Assembly (NCBI GenBank): GCA_030638185.1
Contig: DAOWFD010000382.1
Location: 1-49,086, forward strand
Direction of reading: 5' to 3'
Source of the DNA: Candidatus Aegiribacteria sp.
Lineage (GTDB): Bacteria; Fermentibacterota; Fermentibacteria; Fermentibacterales; JCC-6
Length of the DNA: 49,086 nucleotides
Shown here piece by piece: positions 42,097 through 49,086 of this stretch; within the stretch, counting starts at the first letter, position 1; each line of letters starts with the position of its first letter. A program made the translations under genes and the position numbers. Under the pieces are notes generated by a model. That model was not told the origin of the DNA, did not search any database, and worked only from the letters and a program-made list of their open reading frames with translations.

Positions 42097-42198
42097 ACCT
42101 GGTACCTCCTCTCGATTTCATTCGGTTTGGGTTATTTACAAAAATACAAAAGTACGCATACATTTTCATATACTCGTACGGCTGGACACCAATATAGA

Positions 42199-42226
42199 AT
42201 CTTAACGAAAACGGAATAGATGTCAA
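42199..42226 (-). promoter_or_regulatory. Candidate promoter for the lipoprotein-LysM unit
   Basis: On the minus strand a perfect TTGACA (plus 42221-42226) is followed after 16 nt by TAAGAT (plus 42199-42204). It lies about 100 nt upstream of the lipoprotein ATG. Confidence 0.55.
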
Positions 42227-42244
42227 GAAGAATCCGCAGGATGT

Positions 42245-42628
42245 TCAACCGTTCTTCTTGAACTCCTTCCGATACCATAAATATAATGAAAGACCAAGTG
42301 CAAGTCCCGCAATATCTGCGAGCAGATCTCCAGCTGAGCAATCTCTCCCCGGAATGAAACTCTGGTGTATCTCATCGCTGATAGCATAAATGATCCCAGA
42401 GACAAACATGACCGTAACAGGATAGAATCTCCTGCAGAGATCGCGGTTTACAATCATGGAAATAGATAGAAGAAAATACATCCCTGCGTGAAGGACTTTA
42501 TCCTGATGTGTAAAAAGCGGAGGAATCACTTTCAATGATGGCTGATGGCTGAGGTAGAATATTCCTCCAAGCATAAATAACAGAAAGCCTCTTTTCGCTG
42601 CCGCTTGTAGAAGAAACCTCGCTTTCAT
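42245..42628 (-). CDS. VanZ-family membrane protein
   Basis: 127 aa with about four membrane segments. The family pattern is complete: FYLSHQPS near the N-terminus, DKVLHAGMYFLLS, and YAISDEIHQSFIPGRDCSAGDLLADIAGLALG with its DE-Q-F-PGR motif. VanZ-like proteins have no settled general function. The founding member affects teicoplanin resistance, and that should not be assumed here. The ATG overlaps the stop of the upstream degenerate-GGDEF gene by 1 nt (TGATG), so the two are coupled. Confidence 0.92.
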   Translation of the reverse strand: MKARFLLQAAAKRGFLLFMLGGIFYLSHQPSLKVIPPLFTHQDKVLHAGMYFLLSISMIVNRDLCRRFYPVTVMFVSGIIYAISDEIHQSFIPGRDCSAGDLLADIAGLALGLSLYLWYRKEFKKNG

Positions 42629-44664
42629 CAGTTTTTCTCCGATCCGGAAAGACCGATCTTTCTTACAATGTAGGTGCCTGGGCCGGCTGCCCGGGCATCA
42701 TATACAGCTTTCTCAGCCTCTCCGGTGAGCAGCAGAACCTTTCTGTTAACGTGGGTGTAGATACTTCCAATTGAAGCGGAAACCGATACAGAGGAATCAG
42801 ATATCTTTCCCTTGAATTCGAATGAAAGGGCATCTGCTGCCCTCTGACTCATAGCTTCCATCACCGCTTTCCCTGCCTTTGGAATGCAGGCAGCGAAACT
42901 GTCAGATCCTGTCCTGGCAATGAACACATCATCTGAGAAACAGTTACGGAAACGTACAGCAACATCCATCAACAGACGATCTCCCTCGCCGTAACCAAGC
43001 TTTCGATTTATCGTATCAAAACCATCGATGTCCGCCACAATTATGCCTACGTACCAGCCGTATGTCTGCACTTCCACTGCCATATGGTGAAGGTGCCTGT
43101 CCAGAAGGGTTATGCCCGGAAGACCTGTAAGCGTATCCCTGCCTGAGATATTCTTGAACCTGTGCCTCAGCCCGGCAAGCTCCTCCCTCATAGAGAACAT
43201 TCCCGCTGCTGCCAGGAGAATTACTTCGTGATACTGCATAAACGCATTATCGTCTTCATGCTCGGCCATTATCAGAGCGATAACTTCTTTCTCCCTGATA
43301 ACAGGGACTCCCATACAGCTTCCTGCCCCGTCATGCATACCCGATTCGATGGAGAACGCATGCACATTCTTTCCGCCATACCTTATTCTCGAGCGTCTGC
43401 AGGAGACCCTGTTCTTTAAAATCCATCCGGCCATTCCCGCGGAACTGTCGAAGACCTTTCCCCCCCGCAACCTCGCAAGAGGTCCCCTGGAAACCCATAC
43501 CCTTGTTCTGCCGTGCATGCTGTCAACGTCCGCTATTGAAATCGTTGAATTGGGCATTAATTCCGAGAGGATCCCTGCCAGTCCCTGTACAGTTTTGTCC
43601 AGACTGTTCTCATTGCATGCGGTAATAAGCTTTAACATCCACGAGAATTCATCCCCCATGGGGAAAGCCTCTTTGCTGCATGTTCCATGAAGAATTCCTG
43701 AGAGATTCTCCAGGTCGGAGATAATACCGTCAGACGGTCTATTCCCCGAAAAATCCTGCAGAAGAAAACCTTCGAGCGTTCTCTCTCCTCTCAGAGGGCA
43801 CAGGAGGATCCAGAGAGAGCCCTCATCCTCCGTCCCGGGAAAACGGTACGGTGAAAGTTCCGAACGTTCTTTTCTTGAGTTCGCTCTGATGATAACAGTT
43901 TCTCTGCTGTTATCCGCGATTCTCGTCAGTCTGTGCTTTGCAGGAAGCATGAACCTGGAAATAACGATTTTATCCCCAGCCACATGCTCAGCAAGCCGGA
44001 AAAACCCATCATCGTTTCGTGTGAACAGACAGGTTGAATCAGCTTTGCTGTTCTTATGTATTATCTGAAGAAGCGGATAGAGAGCGCCTGAAGCTGTGGA
44101 TGGCGAATCCTTATCCCCTTTCCCGTTCTTGTCCTTCTCCCTCGAGTAAGCTGAATCCCAGGAATAGGATTCCCTCTCCATCAGCCAGTCAGATGCCAGA
44201 CCGAAAAGGAAAGGAACAAGAAGTGCCTTCAAAGCCGGAAGGAGTAATGGAATAAGCCTGGAGATGAGGGATTCTCCCCCTGTCCAGATAGAGGCATTGA
44301 GAAGGGAGAATGCTTCAATAAAGCCTATAACAAGGCCCAGCTCAGTTGCCAGCCCTCCATTCGAGGGCAGCGATGCCCACATAAGAAAGAGTAGATAGGC
44401 TGAATAGAAAATGCTGCTGGAACCTCCTGTAAGCTGGATGCTTACAAGAAGACCTGCGCAGATCCAGTAGAACATGATTCTGCCTTCAATCCTCTTCTGA
44501 GCCAGCTGTGCGAGCGCTGCTGAAAACAACAGCAGGCCCGTACCAAGCAAAAGGAGAACAGGATCAGTGACGCACGATCCGCTACTTCGGAATCTGCCCG
44601 AAGCCAGCACAAGAAACAGTACCAGCAGGGCAGCATACCCGGCAATTCTCAGGATTCTTAAAAT
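42628..44664 (-). CDS. Membrane protein with GAF-like and degenerate GGDEF domains, with proposed ATT start
   Basis: About 678 aa if started at ATT 44664. Several membrane helices fill residues 1-180. A GAF-like region covers the middle (about 340-500, with SSAGMAGWILKNRVSC). A GGDEF domain is at about 515-675 (RDTLTGLPGITLLDRHL, VGIIVADIDGFDTINRKLGYGEGDRLL). The active-site GGDEF/GGEEF reads TGSDSF, so cyclase activity is unlikely. The first standard start, GTG 44610, falls inside the first membrane helix and has no ribosome site. Upstream codons encode LRILRIAGYAALLVLF, a proper helix start. GGAG (plus 44673-44676) lies 8 nt before the ATT. Alternatively one T is missing from the TTTT run, which would join it to ATG of MEKRTF. 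Confidence 0.85.
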   Translation of the reverse strand: MLRILRIAGYAALLVLFLVLASGRFRSSGSCVTDPVLLLLGTGLLLFSAALAQLAQKRIEGRIMFYWICAGLLVSIQLTGGSSSIFYSAYLLFLMWASLPSNGGLATELGLVIGFIEAFSLLNASIWTGGESLISRLIPLLLPALKALLVPFLFGLASDWLMERESYSWDSAYSREKDKNGKGDKDSPSTASGALYPLLQIIHKNSKADSTCLFTRNDDGFFRLAEHVAGDKIVISRFMLPAKHRLTRIADNSRETVIIRANSRKERSELSPYRFPGTEDEGSLWILLCPLRGERTLEGFLLQDFSGNRPSDGIISDLENLSGILHGTCSKEAFPMGDEFSWMLKLITACNENSLDKTVQGLAGILSELMPNSTISIADVDSMHGRTRVWVSRGPLARLRGGKVFDSSAGMAGWILKNRVSCRRSRIRYGGKNVHAFSIESGMHDGAGSCMGVPVIREKEVIALIMAEHEDDNAFMQYHEVILLAAAGMFSMREELAGLRHRFKNISGRDTLTGLPGITLLDRHLHHMAVEVQTYGWYVGIIVADIDGFDTINRKLGYGEGDRLLMDVAVRFRNCFSDDVFIARTGSDSFAACIPKAGKAVMEAMSQRAADALSFEFKGKISDSSVSVSASIGSIYTHVNRKVLLLTGEAEKAVYDARAAGPGTYIVRKIGLSGSEKN

Positions 44665-44981
44665 GTCCGTTTCTCCATAGTGTTGTTTTTCATTCTATTT
44701 CACGGGTATTTAGTAGATACGAATATGTGAAAATGGAAGGTTGTCGTCCCAACGAGATAAACTATGATGTCCCGCAGGGGGTTGACGATAAGGAGAAAAT
44801 TTCAGATTAATATATCGGTTATATGGAAACCGTCGAAAGATCCCCTGATACCGTTCAGCTCATAAACTATTAAAGTCTGAGAATAAATAGCTTTCAAGAA
44901 TATACAGCACCGCGCCGGATTTCTTAGCTGGTGCTTTCGAATCATGTATTTTACTGGTCAAACCCAAACTGAAGAGGACGA
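44665..44981. other. Intergenic region upstream of rho
   Basis: 317 nt between divergent genes with no supported coding sequence. It should carry the promoters for rho (rightward) and for the GGDEF-like gene (leftward). A weak rightward candidate is TTGACG (44782-44787) with ATTAAT 18 nt later (44806-44811). I see no riboswitch or repeat. Confidence 0.5.
44782..44811 (+). promoter_or_regulatory. Weak candidate promoter for rho
   Basis: TTGACG, 18-nt spacer, ATTAAT (4 of 6 to the -10 consensus). The leader would be about 165 nt, long enough for the Rho autoregulation known in other bacteria. That last point is inference. Confidence 0.3.
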
Positions 44982-46262
44982 ATGAGCAGAAAACCACTGC
45001 CCGGATTATCGCAGACTGATTTTGAAGGAATGACTCTTGTTGAACTTCAGGTCCTGGCAAAGGAGAAAGGACTCGAAAGAGTAACTGGAATCAGAAAAAA
45101 AGACATTATAGTAAAACTGCTTGAAATAAAGACGGAGAGAAACGGTCTGGAGTTTTCAACGGGTGTCCTGGAAGTCCTTTCAGAGGGATACGGATTTCTT
45201 AGATCCAATGAAGGAAGTTATCTGCCCTCATCCACGGATATTTATGTTTCTCCATCCCAGATCAAGCGTTTTAACCTGAACACGGGAGATACTGTTTCAG
45301 GACAGGTGAGGAAACCAAAAAACGGAGAGAAGTACCTTGCCCTTCTCAGGATCGAGAGTGTTAACGAGAAAAGTCTTGAAGAGCTTAAGGGTAGGCCAAC
45401 GTTTGACAGTCTTACCCCTTACTATCCGGAAGAGCGATTTTTACTCGAGACAACTCCGGATAACATGTCCGGCAGGATACTTGATCTTCTTGCCCCCGTA
45501 GGCAAGGGACAGAGGGCTTTGATAGTGTCTCCTCCCAGAGCCGGTAAGACCATACTGCTTCAGCATCTGGCAAACAGCATATCAGCTAACCATCCCGACA
45601 CCAGACTCATGATTCTCCTCATTGATGAACGCCCTGAAGAAGTTACGGACATGAGAAGAAATGTGAATGGTGAGGTTATCGCATCCACATTCGATGAAAA
45701 CCCGAAAAGACATATCCAGATAGCCGATATGGTTCTCTCGAAAGCCAAGCGACTTGTTGAGAGCGGATACGATGTTGTAATTCTTCTGGATTCCATTACA
45801 AGGCTTGCAAGGGCAAACAATCAGGTTATGCCCCATTCAGGCAAGATCCTTTCAGGAGGAGTAGACTCCAACGCTCTTCAGAAACCGAAGAGATTCTTCG
45901 GTGCGGCAAGGAATATTGTTGATGGAGGAAGCCTTACCATAATAGGGACAGCTCTGGTGGATACCGGAAGCAGAATGGATGAGGTTATATTCGAGGAATT
46001 CAAAGGCACGGGCAATTCTGAAATAGTACTTGACAGGCGTCTTGCGGATAGAAGAATTTGGCCTGCCATCGATATAACAAAATCAGGCACCCGGAAGGAA
46101 GAGCTTCTGGTTGATGAAGAAAGCCTGAGCAGAATATGGATCATGAGGAAGATCCTTGTTGATATGAACCCGGTTGAAGCCATGGAAGTCTTGAAGAAAC
46201 AGCTCTCGAAGCATAAATCGAACAAGAGGTTCCTTGACGCAATGGGTACAATGTCAGAATGA
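44982..46262 (+). CDS. rho: Transcription termination factor Rho
   Basis: 426 aa hexameric RNA helicase. The N-terminal helical domain (MTLVELQVLAKEKG, GIRKKDIIVKLL) is followed by the cold-shock RNA-binding fold (GYGFLRSNEGSYLPSSTDIYVS). Walker A SPPRAGKT is at residues 183-190 and Walker B VVILLDSITRLARA near 262-275. The Q-loop/R-loop region is present (GKILSGGVDSNALQKPKRFFGAARN). No insert lies between the N-terminal and RNA-binding domains. ATG 44982 has AAGAGGACG upstream. It heads rho-rpmE-DUF1385-prfA-prmC, a gene order shared with Firmicutes and others. Confidence 0.98.
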   Translation: MSRKPLPGLSQTDFEGMTLVELQVLAKEKGLERVTGIRKKDIIVKLLEIKTERNGLEFSTGVLEVLSEGYGFLRSNEGSYLPSSTDIYVSPSQIKRFNLNTGDTVSGQVRKPKNGEKYLALLRIESVNEKSLEELKGRPTFDSLTPYYPEERFLLETTPDNMSGRILDLLAPVGKGQRALIVSPPRAGKTILLQHLANSISANHPDTRLMILLIDERPEEVTDMRRNVNGEVIASTFDENPKRHIQIADMVLSKAKRLVESGYDVVILLDSITRLARANNQVMPHSGKILSGGVDSNALQKPKRFFGAARNIVDGGSLTIIGTALVDTGSRMDEVIFEEFKGTGNSEIVLDRRLADRRIWPAIDITKSGTRKEELLVDEESLSRIWIMRKILVDMNPVEAMEVLKKQLSKHKSNKRFLDAMGTMSE

Positions 46263-46299
46263 TAGCACTTATTCTGCTTGATGACATGGAGGAAGTAAA

Positions 46300-46515
46300 T
46301 TGAAAAAGGATATGCATCCTGAATACAGGGAAGTCACATTCACCTGTACCTGCGGAAACAAGATCAAGACTCGCTCAACAGGCGGTGACAAGAAATTTGA
46401 TGTCTGTTCAAACTGTCATCCCTTTTATACCGGGAAACAGAAACTTGTTGACTCCGCAGGCAGGGTTGATAAGTACCTGAGGAGATACGGAAAAAAAGAA
46501 GACAGCGCGAAGTAG
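46300..46515 (+). CDS. rpmE: Ribosomal protein L31, zinc-binding type
   Basis: 71 aa. The zinc ligands are present (CTCGNKI, then DVCSNCHPFYTGKQ), identifying the C+ form. GRVDKYLRRYG at the C-terminus is typical. Start is TTG 46300 with GGAGGAAG 4-8 nt upstream. It lies 37 nt after rho and is followed by a strong terminator. Confidence 0.97.
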   Translation: MKKDMHPEYREVTFTCTCGNKIKTRSTGGDKKFDVCSNCHPFYTGKQKLVDSAGRVDKYLRRYGKKEDSAK

Positions 46516-46536
46516 CTGTAGAATCTGAGTATGACC

Positions 46537-46578
46537 GGGGGAGCTTCGATGCTCCCCCTTCCCTATTCTTGTTTTTTT
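46537..46578 (+). terminator. Intrinsic terminator after rpmE
   Basis: GGGGGAGC (46537-46544) pairs with GCTCCCCC (46551-46558) around TTCGAT. The tail is TTCCCTATTCTTG and then a T-run, so the following genes need their own promoter or read-through. Confidence 0.88.
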
Positions 46579-46604
46579 GCGGTAGACATCCATAGGAGAG
46601 AACT

Positions 46605-47636
46605 ATGAAAAGTTATTCAGCAAGGAGCAGAGAGCCAGCTCCAGAGGAATCAAAAACCGGTGGCCAGGCGGTACTGGAGGGAGTGATGATGCGTTCTCCC
46701 GTTTCCACTGCAGTTGCGGTTAGAACTCCCGGCGGTACTATTATTGTCAAAAAGCTGGAAATAAAGGAACTTAAAAACGGCGGAAGCATATGGACAAAAC
46801 CCGTTTTCAGAGGTGCAGCGACAATAATAGACACCCTTAGGTTGGGCATGAAGGCCCTTAACTGGTCGGCGGAAATCGCCGAGGAATCCTTCAACTCAGA
46901 TAAAAAGAACGGGAAAAAGGGCAGCTCGGGGTTTACGACCTTCCTTACTACCGCCTTTGCATTTGCACTCGCCATCGTACTGTTCGCATGGCTGCCTCTG
47001 CAGAGCAGCAAATGGATACTTGAAACAGGTTCTTCCGCAGCCGGCCAGCAGTTCGGAATACACATGCTGGCAGGCCTGTTCCGACTGATCGCCTTCCTTC
47101 TCTATCTGGGCGCGATATCGTTTATGCCTGATGTCAGAAGGCTTTTTATGTATCATGGTGCTGAACATCAGACAATTCACGCCTGGGAGAAGGGGCTCTC
47201 ACCTCTGGCGGAGAAGGCAGTTGAGCAGAGTCCTTTGCACCAGAGGTGCGGAACCAGTTTTCTGCTCCTTGTCATGCTTGGTACTATACTGTTCTACGGG
47301 GTTTTCGATTCACTGGTTATACTGCTTACAGGATACAACCCCAGTGCTTTGATCAGAGTGCTCTACCATCTGCCTCTCATTCCACTTGTCATGGGGCTGA
47401 GCTATGAGCTTCTCAAGCAGGCCGACAAACATCTTGAGACTTCGGCGATCGCAAAGGCTGTTACAGCTCCGGGACTGCTTCTTCAGAAGCTCACTACAAG
47501 AAAGGCGGGAATAAAGGAGATTGAGGTGGCAGTCGCGTCTCTTTACGCTTCTCTTGGCAGAAACCCCGGACCAGATATTGAAATACTTGACCGGGATGCG
47601 GAAAGCCTCCACGAGCAGGAAAATGAAAACGTCTAA
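46605..47636 (+). CDS. DUF1385 (YqhQ-like) membrane protein
   Basis: 343 aa. GGQAVLEGVMMRSP near residue 20 is the family signature start. RGAATIIDTLRLGMKALNWSAE follows. Two membrane helices at about 108-130 and 145-170 surround a short loop. YHGAEHQTIHAWEKG (residues about 182-196, with conserved His) and RCGTSFLLLVML come next, then two more helices. Members sit beside prfA or rpmE in many genomes, as here. Biochemical function is unknown. ATG 46605 follows GGAGAG. prfA begins 1 nt after its stop, or within its end if the earlier prfA start is used. Confidence 0.92.
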   Translation: MKSYSARSREPAPEESKTGGQAVLEGVMMRSPVSTAVAVRTPGGTIIVKKLEIKELKNGGSIWTKPVFRGAATIIDTLRLGMKALNWSAEIAEESFNSDKKNGKKGSSGFTTFLTTAFAFALAIVLFAWLPLQSSKWILETGSSAAGQQFGIHMLAGLFRLIAFLLYLGAISFMPDVRRLFMYHGAEHQTIHAWEKGLSPLAEKAVEQSPLHQRCGTSFLLLVMLGTILFYGVFDSLVILLTGYNPSALIRVLYHLPLIPLVMGLSYELLKQADKHLETSAIAKAVTAPGLLLQKLTTRKAGIKEIEVAVASLYASLGRNPGPDIEILDRDAESLHEQENENV

Positions 47637-47637
47637 C

Positions 47638-48699
47638 ATGGAATCCTTAGAGCAGAGACTGAAGAAAATCGACGAAAGCCTGTGTTCCCCGAAGACACTA
47701 AAGAATCCCACGCTTATCCGTTCGCTTACCGAAGAGCGCTCCAGTCTGGCCAAAATCCTAAGCACCATGGAAAATATAGAAAAAACCGGGGCATCCCTTG
47801 AAGAGATGAAGGAACTGCTGGAAGATGATGATCGGGAACTTGCGGCTCTTGCGGCCCAGGAGACCCCAGAATTGGAGATGAGGCTTGAAAAGCTTGAGCA
47901 TCAATTGAAAATGCTTCTCATCCCTCCCGATCCCAACGACAGCAGGGATGTCATAATCGAGATCCGCTCAGGAACAGGGGGAGAAGAGGCGGCCCTGTTC
48001 GCCTCAGATGTTTACAGAATGTATACGACCTACGCCCAGAAAAAGGCATGGTCTCAGGAAATCTTCACCAGCAGTGGTTCCGAAAGGGGAGGATTCAAGG
48101 AGATTACCTTCGCCCTGAGAGGAAAAGGCGTTTACAGCCGAATGAAGTTCGAAGCAGGTGTTCACAGGGTGCAGAGGGTTCCCGAAACGGAAACCTCCGG
48201 AAGGATTCACACTTCCGCCTGTACTGTGGCTGTGCTCCCTGAGGCTGAAGAGATAGAGGTTAAGATCAACCAGGAGGACCTGAGAATCGATGTCTACCGC
48301 TCTTCGGGACCAGGAGGGCAGAGTGTCAATACAACAGATTCCGCAGTGCGGATTACACACGTACCCACCGGGCTGGTCGTTTCCTGTCAGGATGAGAAAA
48401 GCCAGCATAAAAACAGGGTAAAGGCCATGAAAGTCCTCAGATCAAGACTGTTCGCAAAAAAGCAGGAGGAAGAGAAAGCCAAACGGGCTGAAACCAGGAA
48501 GAGCATGGTAGGCTCCGGTGACAGAAGTGCCAAGATCAGAACGTACAATTTTCCCCAGGGAAGAGTTACCGATCATAGAATTCACCTTTCCCTTCATTCG
48601 TTAAAAGATATTCTCAGCGGGGACCTTGATCAGATCATTGAGCCGCTTATTGAAGCCGAGCAGGAAAGACTCCTCTCGGAGGTTTCGTCGGGACTGTGA
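47638..48699 (+). CDS. prfA: Peptide chain release factor 1
   Basis: 353 aa from ATG 47638. ATG 47623 in the same frame (five residues longer, with AGGA very close) is equally possible. The N-terminal coiled coil is typical. IRSGTGGEEAALFASDVYRMY, HRVQRVPETETSGRIHTSACTV with the codon-recognition PxT as PET, and SSGPGGQSVNTTDSAVR with the catalytic GGQ are present. Absence of the RF2 SPF motif makes it RF1, which reads UAA and UAG. It overlaps prmC by 4 nt; PrmC methylates the glutamine of the GGQ. Confidence 0.96.
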   Translation: MESLEQRLKKIDESLCSPKTLKNPTLIRSLTEERSSLAKILSTMENIEKTGASLEEMKELLEDDDRELAALAAQETPELEMRLEKLEHQLKMLLIPPDPNDSRDVIIEIRSGTGGEEAALFASDVYRMYTTYAQKKAWSQEIFTSSGSERGGFKEITFALRGKGVYSRMKFEAGVHRVQRVPETETSGRIHTSACTVAVLPEAEEIEVKINQEDLRIDVYRSSGPGGQSVNTTDSAVRITHVPTGLVVSCQDEKSQHKNRVKAMKVLRSRLFAKKQEEEKAKRAETRKSMVGSGDRSAKIRTYNFPQGRVTDHRIHLSLHSLKDILSGDLDQIIEPLIEAEQERLLSEVSSGL

Positions 48700-49086
48700 C
48701 TGTTCTGGATGCCTGCAAATGGGCTGCAGAGGAGCTGCATGAGCTTGAATCGCCCCGTCTGGAAGCTGAACTGCTGCTTTGCCATTCAATGAACTGGAAA
48801 CGGCACAATCTATATCTGAACCATGAATGTGAAATACGCGAATCCTGCCTGGAGCAGTACAGAGAGACAGTCCGACGGCGGAAGAACAGGGAACCTCTTC
48901 AGCATATTACAGGAAGAGTGGATTTCCTGGGGCGTTCCTTCATTGCAGGGCCGGGAGCCCTTATAGCGAGGCCTGAAACGGAGTTTCTTACCGAACTGTT
49001 CATGAACGAGTTATCGAAACCAAACTACATTCTCGACGTTGGCACCGGATCCGGCGCCATAGCGGTTTCATTGGCCCTGGAGTATC
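48696..49086 (+). CDS. prmC: Release-factor glutamine methyltransferase, 5' part (3' partial)
   Basis: Starts with GTG 48696 overlapping the prfA stop (GTGA) and runs off the window end after 130 codons. ESPRLEAELLLCHSMNW at the N-terminus, REPLQHITGRVDFLG, LIARPETEFLTELF and ILDVGTGSGAIAVSLA (the SAM-binding loop) match PrmC/HemK. The catalytic NPPY motif would lie beyond the edge. GGAGG is found about 12 nt upstream. Pairing with prfA is the standard arrangement. Confidence 0.95.
   Translation, partial: MTVLDACKWAAEELHELESPRLEAELLLCHSMNWKRHNLYLNHECEIRESCLEQYRETVRRRKNREPLQHITGRVDFLGRSFIAGPGALIARPETEFLTELFMNELSKPNYILDVGTGSGAIAVSLALEY

Noticed and set aside
42245..42628. VanZ as a glycopeptide resistance gene
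   Set aside because: No vanA, vanH, vanX or regulator is nearby, and VanZ-family proteins are widespread without such a role.

Overview
The window reads as a chromosomal segment of a Gram-negative bacterium with roughly balanced base composition (judged by eye). Pointers to a Gram-negative cell envelope are an outer-membrane-barrel-like protein, a Wza/Wzz-like export pair, many lipoproteins and HflK/HflC. A gingipain-like (C25) protease ends in what looks like a type IX secretion sorting domain. That combination suggests a member or relative of the Fibrobacteres-Chlorobi-Bacteroidetes (FCB) assemblage, or a candidate phylum near it. This is inference; no rRNA or other phylogenetic marker was analysed. 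I see no tRNA, rRNA, CRISPR array, prophage or intact insertion sequence. Genes are tightly packed, often with 1-17 nt overlaps, and TTG starts are common.

Layout. 1-2.8 kb: the 3' end of a PflX-like radical SAM gene, then a leftward thiamine operon thiM-thiE-thi4 under a TPP riboswitch. 2.9-9.0 kb: a rightward run of exported proteins (a 12-repeat secreted protein with C-terminal HEAT-like repeats, two small lipoproteins, two catalytically degenerate beta-lactamase-fold proteins, an outer-membrane barrel). 9.1-12.6 kb: argF and a polysaccharide export/chain-length pair. 12.6-18.6 kb, leftward: eno-ftsB-rsgA, and a two-gene regulatory unit (sigma-54 response regulator followed by a receiver/GAF/HD-GYP protein). 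18.7-27.2 kb, rightward: an M23 lipoprotein, a NodU-type carbamoyltransferase, a sigma-54 activator with a degenerate receiver, hflK-hflC, a hotdog thioesterase, an RmlD-like reductase and a methyltransferase-like protein. 27.3-33.5 kb: a lipoprotein, two divergent C25 proteases, a CAP-domain lipoprotein, and a gene-relic region holding a RelE-like toxin fragment joined to a copy of part of the neighbouring glycosyltransferase gene. 33.5-41.1 kb, leftward: the conserved cluster phoH-pgpH-ybeY-corC-like-recO-glyS, with a glycosyltransferase at its end. 41.1-44.7 kb, leftward: a coiled-coil lipoprotein, a LysM protein, VanZ and a membrane GAF/degenerate-GGDEF protein. 45-49 kb, rightward: rho-rpmE-DUF1385-prfA-prmC, the last gene cut by the window edge.

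The main unusual observation concerns start codons. Three leftward genes (rsgA, recO and the degenerate-GGDEF gene) need non-canonical starts (CTG, ATC, ATT) to encode their full N-terminal domains. In each, a Shine-Dalgarno-like GGAG or GGGAG lies 7-9 nt upstream of the proposed codon. Either this genome uses alternative initiation more than usual, or small indels (biological or from assembly) have removed ordinary starts. The second unusual item is the RelE/glycosyltransferase mosaic. The third is the exported-protein block with the 12-repeat protein and the pseudo-beta-lactamases.
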